DNA of 64,000 nucleotides from Paramecium pentaurelia (lineage: Eukaryota > Ciliophora > Oligohymenophorea > Peniculida > Parameciidae): assembly GCA_905183005.1 (NCBI GenBank), contig CAJJDO010000039.1, positions 67,187-131,186 on the forward strand, written 5' to 3'. Made by a program: the position numbers and the translations under genes. Positions 11,330-23,999 of this stretch are shown here, piece by piece. The notes under the pieces were generated by a model. It was given only the letters and a program-made list of their open reading frames with translations, was not told the DNA's origin and made no database searches. The first letter of the stretch is position 1. The number at the start of each line of letters is the position of its first letter.

Positions 11330-11854
11330 ATGAATTAATATAATATTAGATCTATGACTATTTTGTTACAGTAACATAATATAGAAAAAGTGGTTCAGAA
11401 AATTGAACATGATTGCTATGAAAGAAATTCTATTAAATAGAAATCAGAATAAGAAGATTCAGATTTCTTTTTTTCTAAGCCAACTAAAAAATCAAATGGT
11501 TATTAGAGTCATAGATAACCAATGAGTGCTCGTAGTTTATACTTTACTCCTATGAAATCTGTAAAATAGAATAGATAAACAAACTTATAAAAAGAATTCA
11601 ATCATTTTGAAGATGGAATTGAATCTATTGATAGAGATTAATCTAATCTTTTAACAGTTATTCTATAGTTATAAGACCAAATTAAACAATAAAAAGAATA
11701 AATAGAAAATTTGAATTAAAAATGTGCAATGCTTGAAGCAGAAAAGGATGAAGCATTAAAACCAAATATTGAATAAATTACAATTACTGCACATCTGCTT
11801 TAATAAAATGAATAACTTATGTAATAATTAGCAAGATTAAAGAAAAAATAATGA
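11330..11854 (+). CDS. Short coiled-coil protein, unknown
   Basis: Single-exon gene, 174 residues, stop TGA 11852-11854. I chose the first in-frame Met at 11330; an internal Met at 11354 would remove eight residues. Residues about 35-90 are Ser/Gln-rich with a SARSLYFTP segment. From about residue 110 to the end is a Gln/Glu/Leu heptad coiled coil (LQLQDQIKQQKEQIENLNQK). No membrane segment. It converges with MMS19, only 15 bases separating the two stop codons. Confidence 0.62.
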
Positions 11855-11869
11855 TTAATTTGTTTAAAA

Positions 11870-14449
11870 TCATAAACCTTTATAAAATACTATATACCAT
11901 TCATTTATTGCTTCTTAAGCAGCTTATCTAACTATTCTTTTATGATAATTTAAATATCTTTTAAATAAATTAATTCCTATATTATATAGATCTAAATTAT
12001 ATTTAGCTTCCTCAAAATTATTCATCACAATATTAATTAAAGTATATAAGACTTTGATATCATTAGTTTCTATTTTAGCCAATTATGCAATTACTTTTAA
12101 GTTCAGTAATTTACACCAATTAACAATTAAATTTAGTTATTTAAGTTAATCAATTTTTTTATCATTAAAATGTTCAATTATTAGTTGTAACAATTCTAGA
12201 TTAACTAAATCATTAATGAATTCTTCATCTATTTAATTTATTAAATAATTTATTGTTTGTTTATGATTTATTTGTTTAATTATTTCAACTATTGATTTTT
12301 GTAAAAATGCTTTATTTTAAATATCTTTATGTTTTATGACTTCACAAATTATTTATGGATGACTCTAAGATATTTCTTTTAATTTTTCTATTGCTTTTAC
12401 ATTATTTATTAAAATCTAAATATTCTAATTAATATAATTACTTATTATTTAAGCAATACTAAAAATAGTTTCATCTAATTTAATTTATAATCATTATATT
12501 ATATTTCCATTATTGATATTTAAGGAAACTCTAAGTTTAATTCTTTTTGATACTTTGATAAACAAGAGCTAAAAATATTAAAATTAATAATATACTAAAT
12601 AACTTTGTACACATATTTTTTATTTATTTATATATTTGTCTATATAAATTCTTATTTATAAATAATTTCTAGAATAGATTAGACTAGATTTTCATTTAAT
12701 TCTTAATCCATAATTAATGGAATATAATAATATAATTGCTCATCTTCAAGATTAAGTATAAATTCCAGAGTCATTTATTATATTATTTTTTAACAAATTG
12801 GAAATTATTGAAATATGAATCTTATTAATTATTTTATTAATTTATTTTTTATATTTTTACTTAAAGGATTATATATTTGATTGATTAATAATTAAGCTTA
12901 ATCTTATCTTTATGATTACAGTATTAAATGATTATCTAAATATGATTTGAGAGCTGATATTTACTCTTATTTAATTTAATAATTCTAATTACTAATTATA
13001 TTTGATGTAAATTATGAAAAATGATCTTGAATATTATACAAAGAACATGTTAAACTATAATCATATAATAATTTATTATTTTTTTCCCATAAAGTAAGTA
13101 ATTATTAATATTACTTAATATCAACAATACCAATTTTAGAAAAATAATCTAAAATACATTATTATTCTATAAGTTCCCTTATATTGATTTAGTTAAATAA
13201 AATTGATTCTAAATTACTTAATTGATTAGAATAATATTTCATTATATCAGTTAGACATTTTAGGGTAAGTATAAAAACATTTTACACTTTATGATTTATT
13301 CCTTATTATAAAGTATCATAGAGTTTTAATTTTAGATTGTTGTCTAATTCAGAAATATAATCTTTATTATATTTTTTATATTCTTCAATTGTATAGATTA
13401 CATTCTCTAATCTTTTTTAAGTAACATTAATATTTTTAGTATCAAATTTTTTATTAAATATTTGAATAATATCTTTAAAAATCATCTCATCATTATTTTA
13501 AATCAATAGTTTTAAAAAATTGAAATATATAAATCCTTATTAAGTTGCAGGTATTTCTTCTATTGTTTTCATAGAAATTTTTTTAATTTTTGCTTTTACT
13601 TTAGAATACTTTTCATGATTACAAATTTCTTTTAAAGTAATTGGAATTAATAAAACTACATCATCATCCATGATAACTTGGTCTGTAAGTTTTTAGATAG
13701 ATTCAAAAATCTCTTCAATTTATAATACAGTTATTTTATTTTAATTTTTAATTATCCACATAACACTTTTAAGTGCTGAACCTTAAGCTCGATCATAAGC
13801 TGATACAATTTTATCTTATAACAATAAAATAGAATCATCTAGTAAAACTTCACTAAAAAGACATTTATTTAGTATATCTTCAATTTCTACTTTTTTAATT
13901 TAAAATCTAATTAATTATTTAATTATACCTTGGATCTGCTTTTTCATTAAATTCTATAGGATAATAACAATCTAAAAACTCAAAAATTTCTCTTTTATAT
14001 TAAATTCCTACTTTATTTTCTTATAAAATTGCATCACATAATTGAAATGCAACTAGAATATTTCTTGGATCCTTTTCACCAATAATACTCTAAAGTATTG
14101 CTGAAGCAATTTCAAATGTAATAGGATAGATAAGAAATATTTGATATAAATTGATTCTGGCTTCTCTTGAAAATGAGGGTATTATTATTTATTTATTCTA
14201 AATCATTTTAATTAGTTATGGATGAATGTTTTTTTAAGATTTACTCAATTTTAGTAAAATATATGTTGTATCAAGTAAAGATTGAGGATCATTTAATTTA
14301 TGTAAGAAAAATTCAATTAAAAATGTTGATTCTTCTTGATTAACATTGATTAATTCTAATTATTCTCTAAAATTGTGAGTAGCCTTTGCTCTTATTTAAT
14401 CATCTTTTGAAGTCATTTCATTTTACAGTTATTTGAGAATATTGAGCAT
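11870..14449 (-). CDS. MMS19: MMS19-like cytosolic iron-sulfur assembly protein
   Basis: Complete gene, about 834 residues, with introns 13907-13928 (22 nt), 12569-12595 (27 nt, a multiple of three with no TGA) and 12416-12441 (26 nt). The whole protein is helical HEAT/ARM repeat. Family marks: the N-terminal FLIEFFLHKLND repeat, a CYYPIEFNEKADP segment equivalent to the conserved CYFPISFxPPxxDP of MMS19, and a C-terminal KRIVRQAAQEAINEW, which matches the KRxVRxxAxxARxxW end of the family. It is somewhat shorter than human MMS19 (about 1030). MMS19 hands Fe-S clusters to nuclear DNA-metabolism enzymes; NTH1 at 59751 in this window is one such cluster enzyme. Other in-frame introns could be hidden. 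Confidence 0.8.
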
Positions 14450-14465
14450 TAATTAAATAATATAA

Positions 14466-15426
14466 TCATAGAAAAAAATCCTTTGGAAATTTATGGCTAT
14501 TTCTCACTTTAATCCTTACTCTTTCTTCTGAGTTTTATCTACTATTGCTATCTCGTTACTTATGTTCTTCTTGAAACTTTTTCTTCAATTCTCCTGTAGT
14601 TAAGAGTAATAATTCCAATATATTGTTATTTTTATGTTTTTCTAATTCCAATTTTATATTATTATGCTACTAGACTTGATTATCTTTAAAAAATCTTCTT
14701 AATGGAATCATATTTGGTTTATTTGCTTATTATAATATTTCTTATGAATCATTAATTCTACTTGAGATTGGATATTTAGTAGCAGATGATTACTAAAATT
14801 ATTGATAATTTAATTACACGATTATGAGATGAATAGACTACTTTTTCTTTGAATCCATTCAACATTTATTATGATCTACTAGGTTTAACATTTCTTGGAG
14901 TACTATTGAAAATATTAAAAACTTTAATTTTCTCATTAGAGCGACATTTTTCTGCTGAAGATGGTATTCGAAGTGGTTTCTTATTATAAAGTGATATAGA
15001 ACGAAACTTAGAAATCTCCTCTTTTCTTGTTTCTTCCATGTCAATTGGTTTTAATGCTGGTTTTGTTTCCGTTTGTATGTTCCTCTTTACATAATTCTTT
15101 ATTATAATATATAAGATCTACATGCTACTCAAAATGTCTAGTGTATTCAGAGTCTTTTGTATGTACTCTTTTTTATTAGAAATAGTCTTTCGAGTTGCAT
15201 TACAAGAGGTATTTTTTGAGCATTATAAAATTAATATAATTTCAATTCTTTTCTCTTTCAATACATTATAATAAGTCTTTGTACAAGTAGTTAATTGCAT
15301 GTTTAATTTATTCTGAATCAGATTCTCTATCATCATCTGTTTTCTTTAATTTTTTAAATATAATTCTTACATGTTTTTATAAGATTGATTAGTATTTCTC
15401 GGGAATATTTAAATCTCTGTCTTCAT
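14466..15426 (-). CDS. Basic Lys/Asn/Ser-rich protein, unknown
   Basis: Complete gene of 311 residues. Start MKTEIQIFPRNTNQ at 15426; one 25-nt intron 14793-14817 (GTA..TAG); stop TGA at 14466-14468, 16 bases ahead of the MMS19 start. The protein is basic, with a helical N-terminal half, a Ser/Pro-rich middle (PSSAEKCRSNEK, STPRNVKPSRS) and a C-terminal charged helix (ELKKKFQEEHKQRD). No membrane segment or known domain. The intron is required to keep frame and the coding length is an exact multiple of three. Confidence 0.65.
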
Positions 15427-16498
15427 AGCAGATAAATTATTTTGAGGATTTGTGTTTTTTCAAATTTATTGTGGTCTTTATTTAAATAACAGAAGTACAT
15501 ATTTGTGTTTCTTACATATTGGTCCTCTTTTCTTTCTAGGTGTTTGAGCACTGCTGTTAAGGGGGAATTCACTTATGGATACATTCTAAAATAAGGCTTA
15601 AAAATGGTTAATATATAAGGTATGAATTTTTTGAGAAATTATAGTTAATACCTCTTAACAAGTCACTGACAAGTCTTCTCTTTATGATTATCTCTAAGAA
15701 TTCCTTGTTTTCATTATTTTTAATAAATTTTTTAATCTATAGATCACTAAAATACTTAGTAAACTAAGACAATGATATTAACATATTAAAAATAAATTAT
15801 ACAATTTTCTCTTTAAAAAATGTCTATTCTTTTTTATATCCAAAGATCTAAAATCTTAATATTTAAAGAAGCTACACATCTTAGTCTAGTATTCCATCAA
15901 TAAGATAGATTGTAATGATTATATCAATTTATAATCTTGAAGAGAATTTTATTTGAAATGAAAGAATTTAAATAATATCATCCCTATTCTTATCTATGTT
16001 AAACTTAGATAAGATTTAAGGATTTTCTGCAGAACATTATATTCTAATAGATTACAAAATGTCTTAATCTATTGTTCATTTAGAAACTTTTGAATTTTAT
16101 CAGATATCTATTAAAATCATAATATATTCTCTTAATCTCAAATGTAATTAGCATTTAATTATTATTAATTTTCTATATATTATGTTGTTTTATTTAAATA
16201 TACTTTAAAAAACAATGTAATTATGATTATTCATATATTATAAATAAATCAATTAATTTTAATTTATTCTGCTATTAAAATATATTTGTGAATATATTTT
16301 TATTAATTTACCTTTTTAGTATAAAATAATCTATTATTCTATAATAAAATAATTAATATTAAAATATTTGAATTCTTTTATTAAGTTTTTAAAGCTTTTA
16401 AATAAAATGTTTAAATTAAGAGATTGCAAATGAAAACTAAAAAATAAAATTAGAAATTATATATTAGTGAATATTTACTTAATATAAATAAGGAAATA
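15427..16498. other. Intergenic, with an unproven small plus-strand gene
   Basis: Mostly AT-rich. At 15573-15956 a plus-strand frame begins MDTFQNKAQKWLIYK, is closed by TGA, and reopens if a canonical-looking 25-nt intron (15620-15644, GTATGA..ATAG) is removed; the result is a 120-residue hydrophobic chain. A second frame through the same intron is equally open, and a 57-codon minus-strand frame overlaps its 5' part. With TGA as sole stop, frames of this length occur by chance, so I leave it unassigned. Confidence 0.3.
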
Positions 16499-17955
16499 TC
16501 AATTTTATTATTCTTCATTAAAATATTTTCCCATAATTTCAGCTGTAGTTTCATCATTCTCTAATCTATAGGGATAACCTAATTTAATCTCAACTTATTA
16601 TGATCGCCTTGAATTATATTAATCCATAAACCTACTCTTGGATCCTCCTTAAGAATTTAAAGTATCTCTACTAAATGGTTTATTAGATTGCTAACTTGTA
16701 ATCTACACATGAGGAATCTCTTATATTTATGTTAGCTTTTGTTTAGGCAAGAATAATTCAGCAGTTTGAATTTATGATGTCGCTTAATCATCTTAAATTT
16801 TAGATGAACTTTATATTAGTTATTCAGGTGGTTATTTAGAGACTATTTTTTAATTTAGATAATTAATGGATTGTCTATAAAGTTTATATGGCTATTATGG
16901 TCTTAAGTTATGTAAAGAATGACCTTTATAACTACATTAGTATATTAAATTACTTATTACTATGTTCATGAGGTGTAACATGATCTATACTTTTAGTTTA
17001 TAATAAGGTGGTTTTATAGAACTCTATTTACTTATTTGTGGAATATTCATCATAATTAGATTACATATTTAAAATTTTATCTTATTTCATAGATCTTAAG
17101 GATCTAGAAATATGAATAGTTGTTCCAAATTAATCCTCTTTAACTGTAGAAATAAACTCACTTCTTTTATGCTTTAACATATAATCTAAAATAGTACTTC
17201 TTAATTTTTTTCTCTTTTTCTTGAAAGATCTCCAAGAATTTCATAACCTTCCACATATTAGTTATTTTAATTGTTTAAATTAATTGGATGTTATTTCCAT
17301 GGAAAGTAGCTTTTAGGTCCTTCATATAGACATGGATATATATTGAAGGTTTTATTATCCAACCATTTAGATTTTTCATCATCTTTCCAACTAGGATAAT
17401 TTAACATAATTAAGTCTTTATTCTAAAATACAATGTATAAATACTTCAAAATCTAATTATGCACTTATATTCTTAATTTGTTTATTTAATCTTTAAACTT
17501 CACTCCTTTCTCCTAATCCAAATCTCAAAGGTTTTTCTTATTTTGTTAAATCAGGAGGTCGTAACCATCTTTGATAATTTTTATTTGGAGGATTTTATTC
17601 AAATTCTCCTGTTGAAAGATGACTTTAAAAAAATTCCTTTTAAGCTGTTGATGCTCTATCTTTAGCTAATTAAAATCTATGGAATCTTATTATAAAAATA
17701 TTACGTTTTCAAATAAATACCACCCATTTTATCCAATTCTTTTTCTTTTTCTCTATCTCTAAATGAATGTTTGCTTACACACAATAAAGGATAAGAACCA
17801 TTTTTCATTGTTTCAACAAATTAATTGGATATCATAGTGTCTTAAAAATTTTCTATTCTTTCAGAGGCTCTTGCTTTCAGTTTCACTGATTGGATATTAC
17901 GCTTTTATTCTTATTCTATTTTTTTTTATTGTCTGCAATATTTATTAAGTTTCAT
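16499..17955 (-). CDS. Unknown conserved-looking protein, Gln-rich C-terminus
   Basis: Complete gene, 455 residues, start MKLNKYCRQQKKI, stop TGA 16499-16501. Four introns: 17686-17704 (19 nt), 17423-17444 (22 nt), 17172-17197 (26 nt) and 16932-16953 (22 nt); spliced length is an exact multiple of three. After a basic N-terminus there is a segment with many aromatics and prolines (YQRWLRPPDLTKQEKPLRF, IYPCLYEGPKSYFPWK) of a kind common in axonemal or basal-body proteins, then a Ser/Gln-rich region ending GYPYRLENDETTAEIMGKY. No named family recognised. The third intron could alternatively be replaced by a 35-nt GTG-starting intron slightly upstream, so that stretch is less sure. Confidence 0.62.
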
Positions 17956-18267
17956 ACTTTTCACTCTCCTCCTTTTCTTTTTATAATTACTATTTCTTTT
18001 TAAAGAAGTTATTTAAGGACATTATTTTTTAATATTTTTATCTAAATTATATTGCAATTAAAATAAAATTTCTAATATATTGATTCGTAGAATTCTTTAA
18101 ATATTTTTGATAATTGATTTATAACTATCTTATATACAGAATTTAATATTAGAAATTGTGATTTAAATTCTATTTACATTTACCCTAACCAATCAAATAA
18201 ATTATATTTATTTAGAATTTTAATTGAATTAATTTTTCCCACATTTTAAATAATTTTTATTGTCTTT
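17956..18267. other. Intergenic, divergent promoter region
   Basis: About 310 very AT-rich bases between the divergent starts at 17955 (minus) and 18268 (plus). No other feature seen. Confidence 0.5.
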
Positions 18268-19358
18268 ATGATTAATTTATAAGCAATTGTAAGTTTGGAT
18301 ATAGGGGAAAAAATAGAATAGATTTGTATTTATGAAGGGGATGACATTGAACTATTGACTTAATTTTTTTGTGATAGACATCATATTAAATAAGAAGGAA
18401 AATAATTTATAATTGCAGAAATTAAAAGATAGCTAAAAGTTCCAGTATTAATTTTTAATATTATTTCAGGTAAAAACTCGTCATACTTCTATACTTTCAT
18501 TAAATACTTAACAACTTGTATAAAAATTATACAGGAATAAAACAGGTATCAATTTTAATAATAAAAGAGATGGATGTTTTTGAATAGCTATATGCAGATG
18601 CCAGTAACTAATAAAAAAGATTGAATACAGCTTTATAAGAATAAGATCAAGAATAAAAATAAATTAATTATGCAATACCAAGAATTAATAGCATATCTCG
18701 TTTAATCGTTAAAAAGAGAGGAACTTCTGAATAACCTATTCATTCGAAATTATATAATGATGCTAAATTATTAGATGCAAAAAAACAGATATTAAGATAA
18801 AGAGTTATGAGTTAAATTTATCCATTTCATCCAAATAATGGAATTACTTTTGCAAAAAAACCTACATTATAAGAATAAATCTAACATGCTGAAAAACTTA
18901 TTTAAGAAAAGAGAGATTAAAAATTGAAGTTGCAATAAAGAAGATTAGCATAAGAATCAGCATAAAATGATAAAATTACAAATTAAGCATATTTCAAACC
19001 TCTGATAAGAAAAGATCAAACATTCAAATTAGTTAAAAAGAAAATAGATAAACAAGATGAGATTTTATCAAATTTAATTGATAATAAACTTATAAAATTA
19101 AATGACAAAAATAATACTAAATCAATTATGAAGGAAAGAGAAGTTGCAAATAATATTAATTTTGTTGAAAAAATATTTAAATAATTGGATTCAGATAGAG
19201 ATGGTTTGATATCAATTTAATATATCAACTTAAATATAAATGAAAAAGTGTTAAAAAAAATTAATCCAATTTTGAATTATATTGAGGGAAAAAAATAAGA
19301 AATTAATCTTGATTACTTTTTCTAACTATTAAAATTATTTCATATTAAATTGGATTGA
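18268..19358 (+). CDS. EF-hand calcium-binding protein, Gln/Lys-rich
   Basis: Complete gene of 345 residues in three exons: 18268-18444, 18470-18517, 18546-19358, with introns of 25 and 28 nt. N-terminus MINLQAIVSLDIGEKIEQ. Residues 15-60 form a small folded part (CIYEGDDIELLTQFF...), the centre is a long Lys/Gln/Arg helix (coiled coil), and about residue 300 carries one canonical EF-hand loop, LDSDRDGLISIQY, with Asp at 1, 3 and 5 and Gly at 6. A long helical protein with an EF-hand is a common plan for ciliary microtubule-associated or tubulin-groove proteins; that role is inference. The 48-nt middle exon is short but needed for frame. Confidence 0.72.
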
Positions 19359-19842
19359 TTTCCTATAATAACCAAGATTCTAATCATTATGACATAAGAG
19401 TTTTTAATTTTAAATTAACTTTTCAATTCCTCAAAATGTAGTATATATGAATTAGACTTTAAGTTATGTTGTTTTTGTGATTAGAAAATATTATTATTCT
19501 AAATTAATTCAATTATATATTTAAGTTATTCATTAATATTAATTTGTTTTTTCAATATTATTAGAGAATAGAATATTACAAAATCTTCATATTAACAATT
19601 AGTATAAAATGACATTAAGCATCTTTATGATTTGTGAAATTGAATTCTTATAAAAAAAGTAATAATATTCTCTATGAATATAATTCAATTATGTTTATTC
19701 ATAATAAAAATAATATTAATATGATCTGATCAAATATTAAATTTAACTTAATCATTAACTAATTGAATAGATATATATTTTTATATTCTTATAAATTAAG
19801 AATTGTATTTTGATAATTTTTAATCAATTTCATTTAATAATA
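19359..19842. other. AT-rich intergenic stretch
   Basis: About 480 bases between two plus-strand genes. Composition is extreme AT with short repeats. No coding frame, hairpin or RNA gene that I can support. Confidence 0.5.
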
Positions 19843-21198
19843 ATGAATTATAAATATTTTATACTAATCTTAGGATGTCTGCTAATAACAATTTAAAGTA
19901 GCAAATGCAAAAAAGTGATAAATTCTGATGCTATTTATATATTTGATGATTTACAAACTAAGGAATATAAATAAATTCTAAACGGTATAGTTTTTTTTAT
20001 TTTATGATTTAGAAACAAGTACATTATATTTTCGATTTTGTTAACCAATTTTAAAATGTCCAGAAATATCACTTAATACATTTGCTGTTATAATAAATAA
20101 TGAAGGAAAACCAGAATAATAATGCATTTCTTTGATTAATACAGATTCATATTTTGCAGATTCCTTTGAACTTATTAATGAAGAAGAATCAAATGAGGGT
20201 GTTTAGGCAGAATTTAAAAAGTAATTATATAATCAAATATATAATAGTACTTTAAATGGTTTTGCAATAAATTATATGCTCTATTGTTCAGAGGAATAAG
20301 AAGGACTTGAAATATTGGATGTATCTTATGAGTAAGACAAATAATTATACAAAATTGAAATGGAAGCTGATAATGGTTGTCATTTAGTTTTATTTTCAAA
20401 AATTGTTGAGTTTCTATAAGACAATAAGAAATTTCTGTCTGGAATTTTGATAATCATAGGGTTAACAGAATGTTTAATGGGTAAGAAAATCTTAAAGCCA
20501 ACTCTTTTTATATTTGGATATTTAATTGGCTTTTTCTTTGCACTATATATATCAAGTGAATTAGATATAGGAGACAATCCATTTTATTTATGGATAGCAA
20601 TGATAATAGCAGTACTACTAGGAGCATTTGTAGGAGGTTTGTCAATGCATTTAGACAAGGCTGGAATAGTTGCAGTAGGTATTGGATTAGGAGTAGTCTT
20701 GTCATTATTATTGTGGAATGCATTATTAGTTTAATTTGTTACTTCAGAATATATATTATATTCAATTATGGTAGTGTTAAGTTTTGGGTTTAGTGTTTTA
20801 TCATTTAGATTGTTTGATCATTTAATAATCTTTAGTACTAGCTTTTTAGGAGTATAAATATATTTATAAATATTGAATAGTCATATTTAGTATTTAAAGC
20901 TATTGGTTTAATTGCTGGAGGGTTTCCATCAGAGATAAAGAGCATCTCAGGTAATTCAGATTATAGATATTATATTTATTTTACTTGCATAATAATATTA
21001 GCCTGTTTTGGTATATACTATTAATATAAATAATGGGGATAGAAAATTATCACTTATGATGAAATTGTTTCATCAATGATGAATGGCAATTAATAAGCAG
21101 AACATTAAGACTCACTTCTAAATGATCATTAGAATAGTTAAGATTTTATTGAATTAAAAGAGATCAAGTAGAAATAAGAAATTAAAGGTTTTTCATGA
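19843..21198 (+). CDS. DUF4203 / TMEM198-like multi-pass membrane protein with signal peptide
   Basis: Complete gene of 432 residues: 19843-19984, 20013-20851, 20881-21198, introns of 28 and 29 nt. The start MNYKYFILILGCLLITIQSS is a signal peptide, followed by about 165 residues of extracytoplasmic domain with a few Cys. From about residue 180 there are seven Gly-rich membrane helices (GLTECLMGKKILKPTLFIFG, LLGAFVGGLSMHLDKAGIVA, SFLGSYLVFKAIGLIAGGFP), the pattern of DUF4203/TMEM198 proteins, common in ciliates. The last 65 residues are a hydrophilic tail rich in Gln, Asp and Glu. The second intron is required to reach SYLVFKAIGLIAGG. Substrate and role unknown. Confidence 0.8.
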
Positions 21199-21404
21199 AT
21201 ACCAAAAACTAGAGTTTTATGATTATTTTATAAAAACTTAGATAAATTTATATATTTATATAAAATTTGATATTTTCTATTTAAAATTACATATCATTTA
21301 AATAATATACAATGAATAAAATATTATTTATAGAAAATAAATATGACTACCTTAAAAATATATTTAATTAAGAAAACAATTAATAAATTATAAAATTTAA
21401 AAAT

Positions 21405-22877
21405 TCAATCAGAATCACTAAAAGGATAATCTATAGTATAAACACCTTTTTTATTAGTGTCTTTAATTACTTTGATTTCAGCATTTTTCCAACTATCAGA
21501 TATATCTATAGATCTATATTTTTTCAGATTATCATATAGATCTAAGTTAGTATCTTAGCCTAGTGAATGTCTCTTCCATATATCTCCAGCTCCAAAAAGG
21601 TAGCAAATTTATTTTATTTTAGATTCTTAATTAATATTTTTGACTCTTAAGATACGAGCCATATTAATTTATAATTAATATCTTGGAATATCTGAATTAC
21701 TTTATTCATGTGTAATCCAAGGATGATTTAAAGCCTATTCTGGTGTAAATCTTTTATCAGGATCTAATTATAAAAGATTAGTAATAAGATCTTTTGCAGA
21801 TTCAGAGATTTAAGCCCATATGATTCCAGCAAAATCATATTTACATTATCTAATCTACTCAATTAAATCATTAAGATATTCAGAATTAAAAGGCAATTCT
21901 CCACTTAACATTACATATAATATGACACCTGCACTCCATAAATCAACTTATTCACTAATTACATAAGTTTAATTACTTATAAAGATTACCTGAAAATATT
22001 TCAGGAGCTGAGAATGCAACAGTTCCAGTATATGTCCACATTTCAATTTTACCATGTTAATTAAGATCTCCAAACTCTTTATAACTATCATTAAATTTTG
22101 AAACCTATGATTTATTAATTTTTATACATTAAAATCGGTTATTTTTATGGATTTGCCATCATGAGCGCATAAGATATTGTTTGGTTTTAAATCTCTATGG
22201 CAACAATAGTTTTCATGCATATATTTGATGGCTTCTAAAATCTATATGAATAGTACACGGGCAATGGTCTCTTTCTTAGTAAAAATAATACCACTATATT
22301 TTTTTTATTATTAAATAACTTCAAACATCTCTCTTCCATCAATTTTCTCCATTATTACATACACCATTCCAGTTGATTAGAATCCTTCAAACCATTAAAT
22401 ATAAATCTCTTTCATCGATACAATATGAGGATGATTCAATTTCTTTAGGTTTTTAAATTCCAAAATCATCTTTAAAATAAACTTGAACTTTTACTTTTTT
22501 TACTATTTCTTCAGAGTCAGTCTTCACTGTTTTACAAGCAAATTCAAAACCATCACTCTTTCTTTTAACACTCTTTACTAATCCTATACAACCTTCTCCT
22601 AATATATCTCCTTCTATATATTTATCATGATATTCTTTTATATCCAAAATATAATTCTCTTCATCACCTTCTAAAATTATTCCTATCCTTTATAAAAAAG
22701 ATTGTAATGATTAATCATCTTATTTAGTATTTTTAAGAAATTGCAATACGTCCCCTAAACATATAAAAATGACTTACCTTATAGTTTATTCTTGAACTAA
22801 TCTAATTTACATTATTCATCAGATTCACTCTTTCTAGAGAAAGAGAATTTACTTTTTTTAACATTCTCAACTATCAT
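21405..22877 (-). CDS. Protein kinase (CAMK/CDPK-like), DFN in place of DFG
   Basis: Complete gene of 459 residues with introns 22755-22777 (23), 22470-22494 (25), 22105-22127 (23) and 21955-21976 (22 nt). Residues 1-95 are an N-terminal region, then the kinase domain: Gly loop GEGCIGLV, FACKTVKT with the ATP-binding Lys, CHRDLKPNN catalytic loop, KITDFN where DFG is expected, GTVAFSAPEIF, DLWSAGVILYVML and DPDKRFTPEQALNHPWI. The layout is CAMK-like, as in ciliate CDPK-type kinases, but no EF-hands follow; the last 80 residues are a short unknown tail. DFN keeps the metal-binding Asp but changes the Gly. Its start codon lies only 7 bases from the divergent start of the hydrolase at 22885. Confidence 0.8.
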
Positions 22878-22884
22878 AATAATT

Positions 22885-23906
22885 ATGAATTGTTTTGATT
22901 AATATTGTCGTCAAATTATTAGACCTCCTCGTAGACAATATATGATTAGTGATCTAGGTAATATACTTTTATATACTAAAAAGGACCAAAAATAAGATTT
23001 CTTTAAACTAAAGCTATAGTTAGAGTGGATTTTGTATTTGAATCCAGAAACATCTAATTGAACGCTAGTTATTTTTTAACAAAAGCAAAAAATCATAGAT
23101 GTATGATTTATTTACATGGAAATGCAAGTTGTAGATTAGAAGGAATTAGGTATGCTGAAATATTGGCATCATGGGATATAAATTTATGTGTTTTAGATTT
23201 TGCTGCCTGTGGTATGTCTAAAGGTGAATTTATTACCATGGGAGTATATGAAAGTTAAGATGTTATAGAACTAATGAAATATATTGAGAATAATTTTGGG
23301 AAAGTAGATGAATTCATGCTCTGGGGTCGTAGTATGGGAGCAGTTACTGCTCTACTCTTAACTGAAAATTCTAAAATTAGAACATACATCATTGATAGTG
23401 CTTTTTCGGAATTTCGATAATTATTGTAAGACATTGGCAATAGACAATTTGGAGTCTTCTCATTCATATTATATCTTGCTATCCCCATTTTAAGGAGAAA
23501 AATATTGAATTAAGCCTAATTTGACATCAATCTTCTAAACCCCATTGATAAATTAAAATAAGTTATTCCTAATAAAAAGTTCTTTTTTGTTGCAGGTAAA
23601 TCAGATACTCTCATTTCTTATTAATACACTCTTAAATTATATGAAAATTGTTAAATGCCTAAAAAATTAGATATTTGTGAAGGAGATCATAATTCTAATA
23701 GACCATCTACAACATTATAAAGGATTATTGAATTTATAAATGAAGTTTGTGAATTTAAAAATAATCAAGATTATTAAATTAGGATAGAACCTTATTTTAA
23801 ATTTTAAATTCAACATTCCTCTGAAGAAGAGGAAGATTCAAAAAATTAAATCTTACTATCAGAAATTAAGACTCCTCAAACAAAATAATAATTTATAAGC
23901 AACTGA
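22885..23906 (+). CDS. Alpha/beta hydrolase (ABHD17/serine hydrolase-like)
   Basis: Complete gene, 331 residues. Exon 1 22885-22957, 26-nt intron 22958-22983 (ends AAG), exon 2 22984-23906. The N-terminus ...IIRPPRRQYMISDLGPK matches the ciliate family of cytosolic alpha/beta hydrolases; splicing creates DLGPK across the junction. Oxyanion region YLHGNASC, nucleophile elbow WGRSMGA with Ser, and late catalytic His in EGDHNSNRP are all visible; the acid is probably the Asp in AGKSDTLIS. The C-terminal 40 residues are acidic and Gln-rich. Likely substrates are acyl chains or esters, but that is inference. It is followed after 93 bases by the dynein heavy chain. Confidence 0.85.
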
Positions 23907-23999
23907 ATAATCAAATAATTTTATCTATATTATATAATATCATTACTTTGCAATTATTAAACAAATCAGAATTAAATATCTTAATCATAATTATTTTTA

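Noticed and set aside
15424..15594. Minus-strand frame starting MYPQVNSPLTAV
   Set aside because: Only 57 codons, closed by TGA, and no legal intron connects it to the gene starting at 15426.
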